A stretch of 64,000 nt of DNA, from the NCBI RefSeq assembly GCF_004320535.1, contig NZ_SIHY01000001.1:1798001-1862000 (forward strand), given 5' to 3'. Position 1 is the stretch's first letter, and each line of letters begins with the position of its first letter. The notes under the pieces are model-generated. The model had not been told where the DNA came from. It did not search any database and saw only the letters and a list, made by a program, of their open reading frames with translations. Made by a program: the position numbers and the translations under genes. This DNA comes from Arthrobacter sp. S41 (GTDB lineage Bacteria; Actinomycetota; Actinomycetes; Actinomycetales; Micrococcaceae). Below are positions 43,459-51,564 of the stretch, piece after piece.

Positions 43459-45117
43459 ATGACTCGAGTCAACGTTTGGTATGGAACAGAATCCGGAAAC
43501 GCAGAAATGGTGGGAGATGAGATCGCCGCAGCGCTTTCCTCCACGGGGTTCACGAGCAATTTAGGCGAACTGCCCGACACCAGTGTTTCAGACGTTTCCA
43601 ACGCAGAACTCACCATTTTCGTTACTTCCACCTACGGCGAGGGCGGGCTGCCGGCAACGACAGAACCTTTCTACGACGCGCTGTCGGCTGAACGCCCAGA
43701 TCTAAGCGGACTCAAGTTCGCCGCTTTCGGATTGGGAGATCGCACCTACGAAAACTACAACAACGCGGTAGCAACAGTTTCTACGCTTTTGATCGACCTA
43801 GGAGCTGAACAAATCGGGCCAACCGGAAAGCATGACGCAGTGACCGGACTCGATCCCGCGCAGGTTGCCCAAGAATGGCTCACGAACGAGATCCTGCCCA
43901 TCCTCAATGCCGAAGGTGAATCCGAACAAGTGGAAAAAAGCTCACACTCTTCAGACCTGTTCCCATGGAGCAACGAAGACTTCCAAAAAAATCCTCATCC
44001 CTGGTACGACGCAGCTCGCGAACTGGGCCCCGTTCATCAGACTGACGACACGACATTCGTCGTTCTTGGCTACGATGAGGCGATGAAATTCGTCAAGGAA
44101 CCAAGCATGAGCATCCGTGAGCCAGATTGGATTCAAGAGAATCCATGGAAGGCTTTTGGAAATACCGTTCTCTCTCTTGACCCGCCTAATCACACAAAGG
44201 CACGTCGATTGTTTTCTCGCTGGTTCACCCCGAAGCTGATCAAGCAGTGGGTCGAAGCGACGAAGACTTCCATGGAGGAAATCCTCGCTGGGTACAAGCC
44301 AGGACAGGTAATCGACGGCCACTTCGATTTGGGCGTTGTTCCGACTCATACAACCATGGCGCAGGTACTGGGATTCCCAGACGGCGAAGTAGAGCCGCTG
44401 TTCTGGGCACTGTGGAATGCAATGTTGATTCAGGCAACTGATCCTGCCCCTGGAACGCGCGAAAAGTCCATCGAAAGCCTAGACTACATGTTTAACACAA
44501 CCGCGAAGCTGCTCAAGGAAAAGGAAGAGAGTCCAGGCAACGGTTTGGCAGATGAGCTGCTAGCGGCAAGCAAACGGGGTGAAATCACCGAACGAGAAGT
44601 TCTGGAAAATATGGTACTTTTCTACATGTCAGGCGCCCCGAATCCAGCATATCTAGTAGGCGCCGGACTTGAGATCTTCGCCGAGCATCCAGAAGTCCTT
44701 CGAGAGTACCGGGATAATCCAGGAGCCCGCGAACAGATTGTCAACGAGATCGCTCGGCTAAATCCCGTCGAACTCCTGCTTACCCGATTCCCGACCCAAG
44801 ACATCGAAATTGCGGGCATCTCCATTCCGGCTGGTTCAATGGTCAAATTCCCTATCGGGGCCGTGAATCGCGATCCGAAAATTTTTGACAGCCCACACAA
44901 GTTTGATTTCACGCGGCCGATCGATGCGAGCCGAAACCTTACCTTCGGTTTGGGTACCCATAGTTGTGCAGGTCAGTTGATTGCCCGTGCTGAAATTGAC
45001 ATCATCTTCACAATGATTGCGGAGCGATTTACCGAAGTCACGATTGCTCAGGAGCCAATTCGCGTCATCACGGATCGATTAGTCGCATACGACAAGTTGC
45101 CTGTCACTCTGTCGTAG
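43459..45117 (+). CDS. Flavodoxin-cytochrome P450 fusion, XplA-like
   Basis: Single protein of 552 residues, the length of XplA (CYP177A1). Residues 1-145 are a flavodoxin: FMN loop WYGTESGNAEMV at residue 7, TSTYGEGGLPATT near 56 and FGLGDRTYENYN near 93. Residues about 165-552 are a P450: EIAR (ExxR) in helix K and the heme loop FGLGTHSCAG with Cys503. Helix I reads FYMSGAPNPAYL around residue 390, so the usual acid-Thr pair is replaced by Pro394-Asn395. XplA also lacks that pair and works reductively on RDX. AAAGGA precedes the ATG; GC is about 48%. The native substrate is unknown. Confidence 0.92.
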   Translation: MTRVNVWYGTESGNAEMVGDEIAAALSSTGFTSNLGELPDTSVSDVSNAELTIFVTSTYGEGGLPATTEPFYDALSAERPDLSGLKFAAFGLGDRTYENYNNAVATVSTLLIDLGAEQIGPTGKHDAVTGLDPAQVAQEWLTNEILPILNAEGESEQVEKSSHSSDLFPWSNEDFQKNPHPWYDAARELGPVHQTDDTTFVVLGYDEAMKFVKEPSMSIREPDWIQENPWKAFGNTVLSLDPPNHTKARRLFSRWFTPKLIKQWVEATKTSMEEILAGYKPGQVIDGHFDLGVVPTHTTMAQVLGFPDGEVEPLFWALWNAMLIQATDPAPGTREKSIESLDYMFNTTAKLLKEKEESPGNGLADELLAASKRGEITEREVLENMVLFYMSGAPNPAYLVGAGLEIFAEHPEVLREYRDNPGAREQIVNEIARLNPVELLLTRFPTQDIEIAGISIPAGSMVKFPIGAVNRDPKIFDSPHKFDFTRPIDASRNLTFGLGTHSCAGQLIARAEIDIIFTMIAERFTEVTIAQEPIRVITDRLVAYDKLPVTLS

Positions 45118-45128
45118 TAACCCGTTTT

Positions 45129-45164
45129 GCTTGGTGGAGAGCTCCGCAAAGCTCTCCACCAAGC
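45129..45164. terminator. Hairpin terminator after the P450 gene
   Basis: Perfect 15-bp stem (GCTTGGTGGAGAGCT and complement) with a CCGCAA loop, 11 nt after the stop. No T-run follows, but the stem is very stable. Confidence 0.8.
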
Positions 45165-45220
45165 GATCGCCTTGATCGCACCAACGCAAACTAGTCAGCT
45201 TTTGCCTCAATGAAGGTCTA

Positions 45221-45385
45221 ATGATCAGCTCCAACTGGACTCGACTTTTACGTAGGAAAGATCATTGCGTCGAAAACTCGCAATCTCGAATTGAACAGTA
45301 CATTCGAACGGGAGACAACAGTTTTTACAGTGGAGCAGAGCAAGCTGCGAGCAAGTTAGATTTGCAGGATAAACAGATAAGATGA
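45221..45385 (+). CDS. Possible 54-residue protein translationally coupled to tetR
   Basis: Uninterrupted frame from ATG 45221 (GAAGG 5 nt upstream) to TGA 45383-45385, which overlaps the tetR ATG by four bases (ATGA). The peptide begins MISSNWTRLLRRKDHC, is strongly basic at first, and ends AEQAASKLDLQDKQIR, a likely helix. I do not recognise it. The tetR start itself has only a poor ribosome binding site, so coupling through this frame is plausible. A chance frame cannot be excluded. Confidence 0.4.
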   Translation: MISSNWTRLLRRKDHCVENSQSRIEQYIRTGDNSFYSGAEQAASKLDLQDKQIR

Positions 45386-46092
45386 TGGTTATGACCGCTA
45401 ATGGAGCAACGACAAAAAAGAAAAAGACAACGTCAGAGCCTATGGCGACAACTTTTCGCCAGCTTGCGTTGGATGAATTCGCGCGTCAGTTCGATACCGC
45501 TCATATAGACGACATGTCTCCTGCTAAGCGTCGTGTCGTCGAAGCATTCCTAAGGCTGTGCGTAGTACACGGGATGCAGTCCGTTAGCATGCGTACGTTG
45601 GCAAAAGAACTTGATATCAAGGCACCTACAATTTATTCGCATTTCCCAGGTGGTCGCGACGAAATCATCGCGGAATCCCTGCGCTGGCACTTCCATCATT
45701 TTTGCAGCGCCCTTGTTGATGCAGTTCGCCCCGCGAAGGACGCTTCGTCCTTTCTCGACTCGATGATCCGGCTCCACTTCGTACGCCAGGTTCAATTGCC
45801 CGAAAGCAATTTGTGGGATTTGATTGTTGGTATCGACCGATCAGTGCAAATCCTTCCTGTGGATCTCAGCGTGCAAGTGGCGCATTGGGTCGATCTATAC
45901 GAATCGCTGTACATTGCGGTTGCTCGTGACCTCGGACTCGAAGATGTCTCGATCAAGGTGAAAATGGTCAACACACTGCTGGAGGGTTCAACCAGATGGT
46001 TCGAACCTACAAAGACAGCCAAGGGCCTGTCTCGAGGCGCTGATCAAGCCGTGGCCATCGCCCGTCAAATTCTCGGATTGGCCGCTTCCTAA
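45382..46092 (+). CDS. TetR/AcrR-family regulator of the P450 region
   Basis: Regulator of 236 residues. After a basic, Lys-rich leader the N-terminal HTH lies at about residues 52-98 (VVEAFLRLCVVHGMQSVSM, then RTLAKELDIKAPTIYSHFPGGRDEII). The C-terminal part is an all-helical ligand domain with no family signature I can name. It is the only regulator between 34 and 48 kb, and three copies of a palindromic motif stand before the three transcription units around it. ATG 45382, 45385 and 45391 are all possible starts. Confidence 0.88.
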   Translation: MMVMTANGATTKKKKTTSEPMATTFRQLALDEFARQFDTAHIDDMSPAKRRVVEAFLRLCVVHGMQSVSMRTLAKELDIKAPTIYSHFPGGRDEIIAESLRWHFHHFCSALVDAVRPAKDASSFLDSMIRLHFVRQVQLPESNLWDLIVGIDRSVQILPVDLSVQVAHWVDLYESLYIAVARDLGLEDVSIKVKMVNTLLEGSTRWFEPTKTAKGLSRGADQAVAIARQILGLAAS

Positions 46093-46168
46093 CCGGCCCG
46101 ATCACCACCAGAATCAACACTTAGTTTCTTTGTCCAATTCTCAACACAAATCCTTATATCCATCTCTG

Positions 46169-46183
46169 CCTACCGACCGTTAG
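46169..46183. promoter_or_regulatory. Operator copy 3 of the P450-region regulon
   Basis: CCTACCGACCGTTAG, 43 nt upstream of the VOC start. It matches operator copy 2 at 13 of 15 positions; the consensus of the three copies is CCTAnCGAnCGTnAG. This ties the VOC and MFS genes to the same regulator as the P450 operon. Confidence 0.65.
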
Positions 46184-46225
46184 TTAGCAGAAGATGCTTT
46201 CGCAACCCTAGACATCGAGAGATAA

Positions 46226-46744
46226 ATGATCACAGTTAAAAGAGCATTCGACCATATCGGCATGTCTGTCCCCGATCTTGAGGAAGCAGTCGACTTTTTT
46301 GTCGATGCCCTAGGATTCGAAGTGGTTATCAAGGCAGGTCCGTTTGATGATTTTGGATATGTCTGGCCTGGTGAGCTGGAACCCGAGCCAGGAACACTGC
46401 GACAAGCGAACCTGGTACTGGGTAATTCATTCAATATCGAGCTACTTGAGTACACGAATCGAACTGCCACCCTTCCTGATGCAGCGCCTCGACCTGCGGA
46501 TCCAGGAGGCTGGCACCTATGCCTGCATGTCGACGACATTGATAAGGCAAGCGACGAATTAGCAAGTCGTCTAGACACCACTCAAATTTCGGACATCATC
46601 CAGGAAGAACAGGATATGGAAGGACTAAGGTGGGCCTATTTCAGAACCACATGGGGGTTAGTACTCGAACTCATTCAGTGGTCTCCTGGAATGCCTTACG
46701 AATCAACGACGCAGGCACGAATGGCATTGCCCCGCTGGGCCTAA
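46226..46744 (+). CDS. VOC (glyoxalase/dioxygenase-like) family protein
   Basis: Protein of 172 residues in the vicinal-oxygen-chelate superfamily. The first beta-alpha module starts with KRAFDHIGMSVPDLEEAVDFF split by the metal-type His (DHIGMSV), and a second module has HLCLHVDDIDKASDEL near residue 94 and a late Glu in LVLELIQW. Metal ligands His, His and Glu are thus plausible. Members are isomerases, dioxygenases, glyoxalases or binding proteins for toxic compounds. GAGATAA precedes the ATG, and an operator copy stands upstream. Confidence 0.82.
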   Translation: MITVKRAFDHIGMSVPDLEEAVDFFVDALGFEVVIKAGPFDDFGYVWPGELEPEPGTLRQANLVLGNSFNIELLEYTNRTATLPDAAPRPADPGGWHLCLHVDDIDKASDELASRLDTTQISDIIQEEQDMEGLRWAYFRTTWGLVLELIQWSPGMPYESTTQARMALPRWA

Positions 46745-46882
46745 TTCCCAAGAAACTGAAAACTGCTGATGTTTTCCGCTGAAGGCATCCGGTAGTTTCC
46801 AAGTTCACTGAACCACTCCCCTACAAGTTCTCAAGCGTTATGCCACACCCGGCTTCCACAATCTTCAAAGGTTAAAATTGCA

Positions 46883-48091
46883 ATGCACATTTCGAATTCC
46901 CCGGCACGAGGCGAACTGACTCGACGTCGGCGCGCCGTGTTCGCGGCATTTGTCGCTTTCGGTCTGGTTCTGGGGTCGTGGGCAGTTCACCTGCCAATTT
47001 TGAAATTCAATCTACACGCAAGTACATCCGAATTAGGGATCATCCTGCTCATACTGGGCGGTGGCGCATTTTTCGGAATGCAGGCCAGCGGATATGCCGC
47101 CAACAAATTCGGGAGCGGGAAAGTCGCAGCCATCGGCTCATTGGCGCTCTCGATAACCATCGTTCCTCCACTTTTCTGCTCGACCTGGGCATCTGCAGCG
47201 ATAGCTTCACTGGCATTGGGCATTAGCGTGGGGATCATTGAAGTAGGAGCTAATGCCGCCGCCGTAGAAGTTGAACGCGAGTACCAACGGCCCATCATGT
47301 CGTCTTTCCACGGCATGTTTTCCGTAGGCAGTGTGCTGGGCTCAGTGATCGGAGCCGGCGCATTTGCTCTAAACATCAGTTATCGGTTCACGCTGCCTAC
47401 CATTGCCCTAATGGTGCTCATTTTGCTTGTTGTCTCAGCAAAAACGCTGATGACAATTCAGACAGACCCGACTCCACCAATTGTGACCGGCTCAACCGCT
47501 ACCTCAAGCAAGGTTCACCGAAGCAAACGCCATACGATGCAGCTCATCGCTTACGGATGCTTGGCGTTCCTGCTCTTGCTGACCGAAGGATCTGCCATGG
47601 ATTGGAGCAGCCTTCACGCCCAGGAGCACTTGGACGCGACATCCAGCGGTGCTGCACTAGCCTTGGCGTGCTTTGTGAGCGCAATGACAATTGGACGATT
47701 CACAATCGACCGTCTCGCGGAACGAATCGGTCCCGCGCGAATTCTCCGTTATGGCGCTGCCCTGTCGATCGCCGGGCTCATAGCCGTCATTTGCTCTCCA
47801 GTCCTTCCGCTTGCGTGCATTGGCTGGGCTGCTACGGGGCTAGGCCTCTCTGGCTGTGTCCCGCAGGTATTTACCGCAACAGGAAACCTTCATGGTTCAA
47901 ATGCCAAAGAATTAGCCCGCGTCGTCGGCGCTGGATATATTGCGGTGCTCGCCGGTCCCGCGATCATCGGTTGGCTCGCCGACCAGCTTGGAATCAACAA
48001 CGCCTTCATCCTGCCAATCATTGGCATGGTTATCTGCCTAGCATCCGCCAACGTATTGGAACCGAAGAAAGAGCCAGTAGCGACCCACTAA
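46883..48091 (+). CDS. MFS transporter (YbjJ/fucose-permease-like)
   Basis: Twelve-helix MFS carrier of 402 residues. Basic N-terminus (ELTRRRRAVF), then FGLVLGSWAVHLPILK, a GGGAFFGMQASGYAANKFGS motif near residue 52 and SFHGMFSVGSVLGSVIGAG near residue 140, as in YbjJ and other fucose-permease-type proteins. It may import or export; direction is unknown. AAAGG lies upstream of ATG 46883. It follows the VOC gene by 138 nt and is the last gene before the right GC-rich block. Confidence 0.85.
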   Translation: MHISNSPARGELTRRRRAVFAAFVAFGLVLGSWAVHLPILKFNLHASTSELGIILLILGGGAFFGMQASGYAANKFGSGKVAAIGSLALSITIVPPLFCSTWASAAIASLALGISVGIIEVGANAAAVEVEREYQRPIMSSFHGMFSVGSVLGSVIGAGAFALNISYRFTLPTIALMVLILLVVSAKTLMTIQTDPTPPIVTGSTATSSKVHRSKRHTMQLIAYGCLAFLLLLTEGSAMDWSSLHAQEHLDATSSGAALALACFVSAMTIGRFTIDRLAERIGPARILRYGAALSIAGLIAVICSPVLPLACIGWAATGLGLSGCVPQVFTATGNLHGSNAKELARVVGAGYIAVLAGPAIIGWLADQLGINNAFILPIIGMVICLASANVLEPKKEPVATH

Positions 48092-48133
48092 GCAAGTACG
48101 CACAGGCCTGCTTCGGGGAAACGCCCCCTGAAT

Positions 48134-48913
48134 CTACCGCGCGCTCCACCCGCCGTCCATGGTGTAGGAGGCACCGGTAACCATGCCGGCCTTATCGGAG
48201 CTGAGCCAAGCAGCCAGGGAAGCGACTTCATCAGGCTCGACGAGCCTCTTGATTGCGGACTCGGTGAGCATGATTTTCTGTACCACTTCCGACTCCGGAA
48301 TCTGATGCAGCTTGGCCTGGTCTGCGATCTGCTTTTCCACCAGGGCCGTACGGACGTAGCCCGGGTTGATGCAGTTGCTGGTGATCCCATGCTCCGCGCC
48401 TTCCAGCGCAGTGACCTTGGACAACCCTTCCAGACCGTGCTTGGCCGAAACATAGGCGCTCTTGAAAGCGCTGGCGCGCAGGCCATGAATCGATGAGATG
48501 TTGATGATCCGCCCGAAGCCGCGCTCGCGCATTCCGGGAAGGGTTGCGCGGATCAACAGGAAGGGCGCTTCCAGCATCAGCCGGTGGATCAGCCGCCAGG
48601 CTTCGGGTTCGAATTCGTGGATCGCGGCCACTTTCTGGATGCCGGCGTTGTTGATCAAGATGTCGGTATCAATGCTGAGCTGCTCCAGTGCCGCGGTATC
48701 CGAAAGATCCACTGCCCACGCTGTTCCGCCGATCTTGCTCGCCGCTTTTTGGGCTGCTTCCTCGTTCAGGTCAGCGATTGTCACCTTGGCACCGGCTTGG
48801 GCCAAGGCCTGGGCGCAGGCGAAACCGATTCCCGAGGCTCCCCCGGTGACCAATGCGCGCCGGCCGTGCAATCCGCCCGTGGTGCTCGTTGGCAGTTCTG
48901 ATTCTTGAGTCAT
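48134..48913 (-). CDS. 3-hydroxybutyrate dehydrogenase-like SDR
   Basis: Short-chain dehydrogenase of 259 residues. Cofactor site VTGGASGIGFACAQALA, NNAG motif LINNAGIQKV, catalytic Ser in NISSIHG and YxxxK in SAYVSAKHGLEGLSK. The stretch VEKQIADQAKLHQIPESEVVQKIML and the end GASYTMDGGWSAR are typical of D-3-hydroxybutyrate dehydrogenase, which makes acetoacetate. ATG 48913 is preferred; AAGGGAT lies about 12 nt upstream. The longer frame to 49000 has no support. First gene of the right GC-rich block. Confidence 0.85.
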   Translation of the reverse strand: MTQESELPTSTTGGLHGRRALVTGGASGIGFACAQALAQAGAKVTIADLNEEAAQKAASKIGGTAWAVDLSDTAALEQLSIDTDILINNAGIQKVAAIHEFEPEAWRLIHRLMLEAPFLLIRATLPGMRERGFGRIINISSIHGLRASAFKSAYVSAKHGLEGLSKVTALEGAEHGITSNCINPGYVRTALVEKQIADQAKLHQIPESEVVQKIMLTESAIKRLVEPDEVASLAAWLSSDKAGMVTGASYTMDGGWSAR

Positions 48914-49170
48914 GGCCGGTGATATCCCTTCATGCGCACCATTGCGGCAGGCACCCGAACCTCGGGTGTTTACTGCAAAGTTATGGCCAGTTCCCGACAC
49001 GGGTCAACGATTCACGCTGTGCAGATTCCGCAGGTCAATGTGCGTTCATGCACAAGGAAGGATCCGAGGCAGCACACAGCGGTCAACCTCCGGAGGATAT
49101 GCTGAAACAAGATCACCTGCCCCTGCCTCACAAGTCAGGGCCGTACATCATTCAAAGGAATCGGCAGCCA

Positions 49171-49878
49171 ATGACGACTTTACCGACCAACGATCCAGCA
49201 CCTGCGGTTCCAATTCGGCGCGCAGCCAGTGTCCTGATGCTGCGCGAAGGCGCTGAAGGCTTTGAGGTTTTTGTCCAGCATCGCGTAGCCACCATGGATT
49301 TTGCCGCTGGCATGGTGGTTTATCCCGGGGGCAGGGTTGATCCCAAGGACAGCGAAACGGCCGGCAGCGGCCAGCTGGATCCGATGATCATCAGGACTCA
49401 CGCCGAACGCTGGGCGCGTACCTCCGTTTGGGATCAGGGCGAAGCCAACGCCCAGCAGAAGGCCGGTGAAATCCTGGCCGCCGCCCTGCGCGAGGTGTTC
49501 GAGGAAACCGGATTGGTCCTCGACCCCGGCCAGCTCTTCCCGTGGGCCAATTGGGTGACTCCCGCGGGCTTCCCTCGCCGGTTCGATACCTACTTTTTTG
49601 TCGCGGCGCTGGCTGCGGATCAGGAACCTGCACACCAGACCACCGAAGCCGTGCGCTCCGACTGGGCTAAGCCGCAGGAGCTTTTTGCGGCGCTTGAACG
49701 CGGTGAGCTGAAGATGATGCGCCCAACCCAGCGGACCCTGCTTGATGCCATGGAGCTGGGAACAGTGCAGGCCATTATCGCCAATGATGCGGTGATCACC
49801 GCGGTGCATCCAGACCCCCGCGATTCGTATTCCGCGCACCCGGTGCGCGCCAGCGAAATCGGCACACCAGGTTCCTGA
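49171..49878 (+). CDS. NUDIX hydrolase of the long-insertion (NUDT19-like) type
   Basis: NUDIX protein of 235 residues from ATG 49171 (AAAGGAA upstream). It begins with PIRRAASVLMLREGAEGFEVFVQHR and MVVYPGGRVD; the Nudix box is split by a long insertion before AALREVFEETGLVL, as in coenzyme A-type NUDT19/NUDT7 hydrolases. The REVFEETG core residues are intact, so it is probably active. It is convergent with an acyl-CoA dehydrogenase 7 nt away, which fits a CoA-ester-related substrate. Confidence 0.83.
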   Translation: MTTLPTNDPAPAVPIRRAASVLMLREGAEGFEVFVQHRVATMDFAAGMVVYPGGRVDPKDSETAGSGQLDPMIIRTHAERWARTSVWDQGEANAQQKAGEILAAALREVFEETGLVLDPGQLFPWANWVTPAGFPRRFDTYFFVAALAADQEPAHQTTEAVRSDWAKPQELFAALERGELKMMRPTQRTLLDAMELGTVQAIIANDAVITAVHPDPRDSYSAHPVRASEIGTPGS

Positions 49879-49885
49879 TTCCTGC

Positions 49886-51025
49886 TCAGTTATCGAGCAG
49901 GCTGCGCCCGACAATCAGGGACATGATCTCGTTGGTTCCTTCCAGGATCTGGTGCACTCGCAGATCACGGAAGATCTTCTCCATGCCGTAGTCCGCAAGG
50001 TACCCATAGCCTCCGTGCAATTGGATGGCGCTATTGGCCACGTTGAATCCGGCATCGGCGGCAACCTTCTTGGCCATGGCGCACAGTCGTACCATATCGG
50101 GGCTTTTGGCATCCAATGCGCTGGCCGCGCGGCGCAGCAGTGATCTCGCCGCTTCGAGTTTCATGTCCATGTCGGCGAGCTTGAAGACCAGCGCTTCCTG
50201 CTTGGCCAGCGGGCCGCCGAAGGCTTGGCGTTCTTTGAGGTACGCGGCCGATTTTTCCAGTGCCAGCTGGCCGCCGCCCAGCGAGCAGGCGGCAATGTTC
50301 AGGCGCCCGCCGTTCAGGGCTTTCATGGCCATGGAGAATCCTTGGCCTTCCTCGCCCAGCAGGTTTTCGGCGGGAATGCGCACGCCTTCCATGATGACCT
50401 GGCGTGTGGGCTGCGCCTTCCAGCCCATCTTCTTCTCATTGGCGCCAAAGCTCAGTCCCGGCAGATCCGCTGGAACCAGGAAGGCGCTGATGCCACGAGC
50501 GCCGGTATCCGCGGTGCGGGCCATGACGATGTAGAGTCCGGAACTTCCGGCACCAGAGATGAATTGCTTGACACCGCTGAGCACGTATTCGTCTCCGTCT
50601 TTGCGGGCGCGGGTGCTCAGGGCCGCGGCATCGGAGCCGATACCCGGTTCTGTCAGGCAGTACGAGCCGAGCTGTTCCATGCTGATCAGGTCCGGCAGCC
50701 ATTTTGCGCGTTGTTCGTCGTTGCCGAAGCTATCGACCATCCAGACCACCATGTTGTGGATGGAAATGTAGGCGGCAAGGGTCGGGTCTGCCTTGGCCAG
50801 TTCCTCGAAGACCAGCACCGCGTCGCTGCGGGTGAGCGCCGAGCCGCCGTGCTCCTCCGAGGCATAAATGCCACCCATGCCCAGTTGTCCTGCCTGGGCG
50901 AGGACATCAATGGGGAAATGCTGCTCTTCATCCCATTTTTGGGCCATCGGTGCGATCTTGGTTTCCGCGAAATCATGGACCATGCCGATCAGCGATTTCT
51001 GGTCGTCGCTTATTTCAAACACCAC
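49886..51025 (-). CDS. Acyl-CoA dehydrogenase
   Basis: FAD enzyme of 379 residues that forms the trans-2,3 double bond in acyl-CoA. Motifs: YCLTEPGIGSDAAALSTRA near residue 128, KQFISGAGSSGLYIVMART, the C-terminal AIQLHGGYGYLADYGMEKIFRDLRVHQILEGTNEIM, in which the EGTNE Glu is the usual catalytic base. Overall character is close to short/branched-chain (isobutyryl-CoA type) dehydrogenases. GC about 63%, unlike genes to the right of 51.05 kb. Confidence 0.92.
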   Translation of the reverse strand: MVFEISDDQKSLIGMVHDFAETKIAPMAQKWDEEQHFPIDVLAQAGQLGMGGIYASEEHGGSALTRSDAVLVFEELAKADPTLAAYISIHNMVVWMVDSFGNDEQRAKWLPDLISMEQLGSYCLTEPGIGSDAAALSTRARKDGDEYVLSGVKQFISGAGSSGLYIVMARTADTGARGISAFLVPADLPGLSFGANEKKMGWKAQPTRQVIMEGVRIPAENLLGEEGQGFSMAMKALNGGRLNIAACSLGGGQLALEKSAAYLKERQAFGGPLAKQEALVFKLADMDMKLEAARSLLRRAASALDAKSPDMVRLCAMAKKVAADAGFNVANSAIQLHGGYGYLADYGMEKIFRDLRVHQILEGTNEIMSLIVGRSLLDN

Positions 51026-51096
51026 CGGCTCCTTTGCCCGTTATTGCTCTATGTGAGCACAGTCTATGTGACTTGGGCGACAACTCAAGGGCGAGG

Positions 51097-51480
51097 TCAG
51101 CTACGGATCAGATCATCGCGGGCATCGAACTCGTCTCGCGCTTGGAGCACCTTGGATGCGTGGCTCTCGGACCACTTGCGCAGTATTTCCATCGGACCCA
51201 AGAGGCTGTGGCCGATGTCGGTGAGCTCGTAGTCCACACGGACCGGGACCTGCGCAAAAACCGTACGCTTGACCAGTCCGTCGCGTTCTAAGGTGCGCAG
51301 GGTGCTGGTCAGTACCTTTGGGGTGACGCTACCGATCCGCGAACGTAATACAGAGAAACGTTGTGGTCCTTCAGCAAGCGCGAGCAGCACCAGAGGTGTC
51401 CATTTATCCCCTAGTCGTTGCATAATTTCACGTGAAGGACAGTTTTGCACGAAGACGTTAAATGACTCATGGCTATCCAT
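51097..51480 (-). CDS. HxlR-family transcriptional regulator
   Basis: Winged-helix regulator of 127 residues with the family pattern: CPSREIMQRLGDKWTPLVLLALAEG split at the conserved Cys14, then RFSVLRSRIGSVTPKVLTSTLRTLERDGLVKRTV and VDYELTDIG. A single N-terminal cysteine in this position is a redox sensor in several HxlR proteins (HypR, YodB). Divergent from a NAD(P)-binding protein gene, a common pairing. Confidence 0.9.
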   Translation of the reverse strand: MDSHESFNVFVQNCPSREIMQRLGDKWTPLVLLALAEGPQRFSVLRSRIGSVTPKVLTSTLRTLERDGLVKRTVFAQVPVRVDYELTDIGHSLLGPMEILRKWSESHASKVLQARDEFDARDDLIRS

Positions 51481-51509
51481 TAGGAAACCTAGTTTCGTTG
51501 TAGTAGTCA

Positions 51510-51524
51510 GTATTCAAAGGATAC
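51510..51524. promoter_or_regulatory. Putative HxlR operator
   Basis: GTATTCAAAGGATAC, an imperfect inverted repeat (5 of 6 arm positions pair) midway in the 84-nt divergent gap. Low-complexity evidence; assigned to HxlR by position only. Confidence 0.4.
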
Positions 51525-51564
51525 CATCGTGTCATAACGCATTCCACTACCAAGGAGATTCACT

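Noticed and set aside
50225-51232. 335-codon plus-strand frame opposite the acyl-CoA dehydrogenase
   Set aside because: High-GC genes often leave long antisense frames; all domain motifs are on the minus strand.
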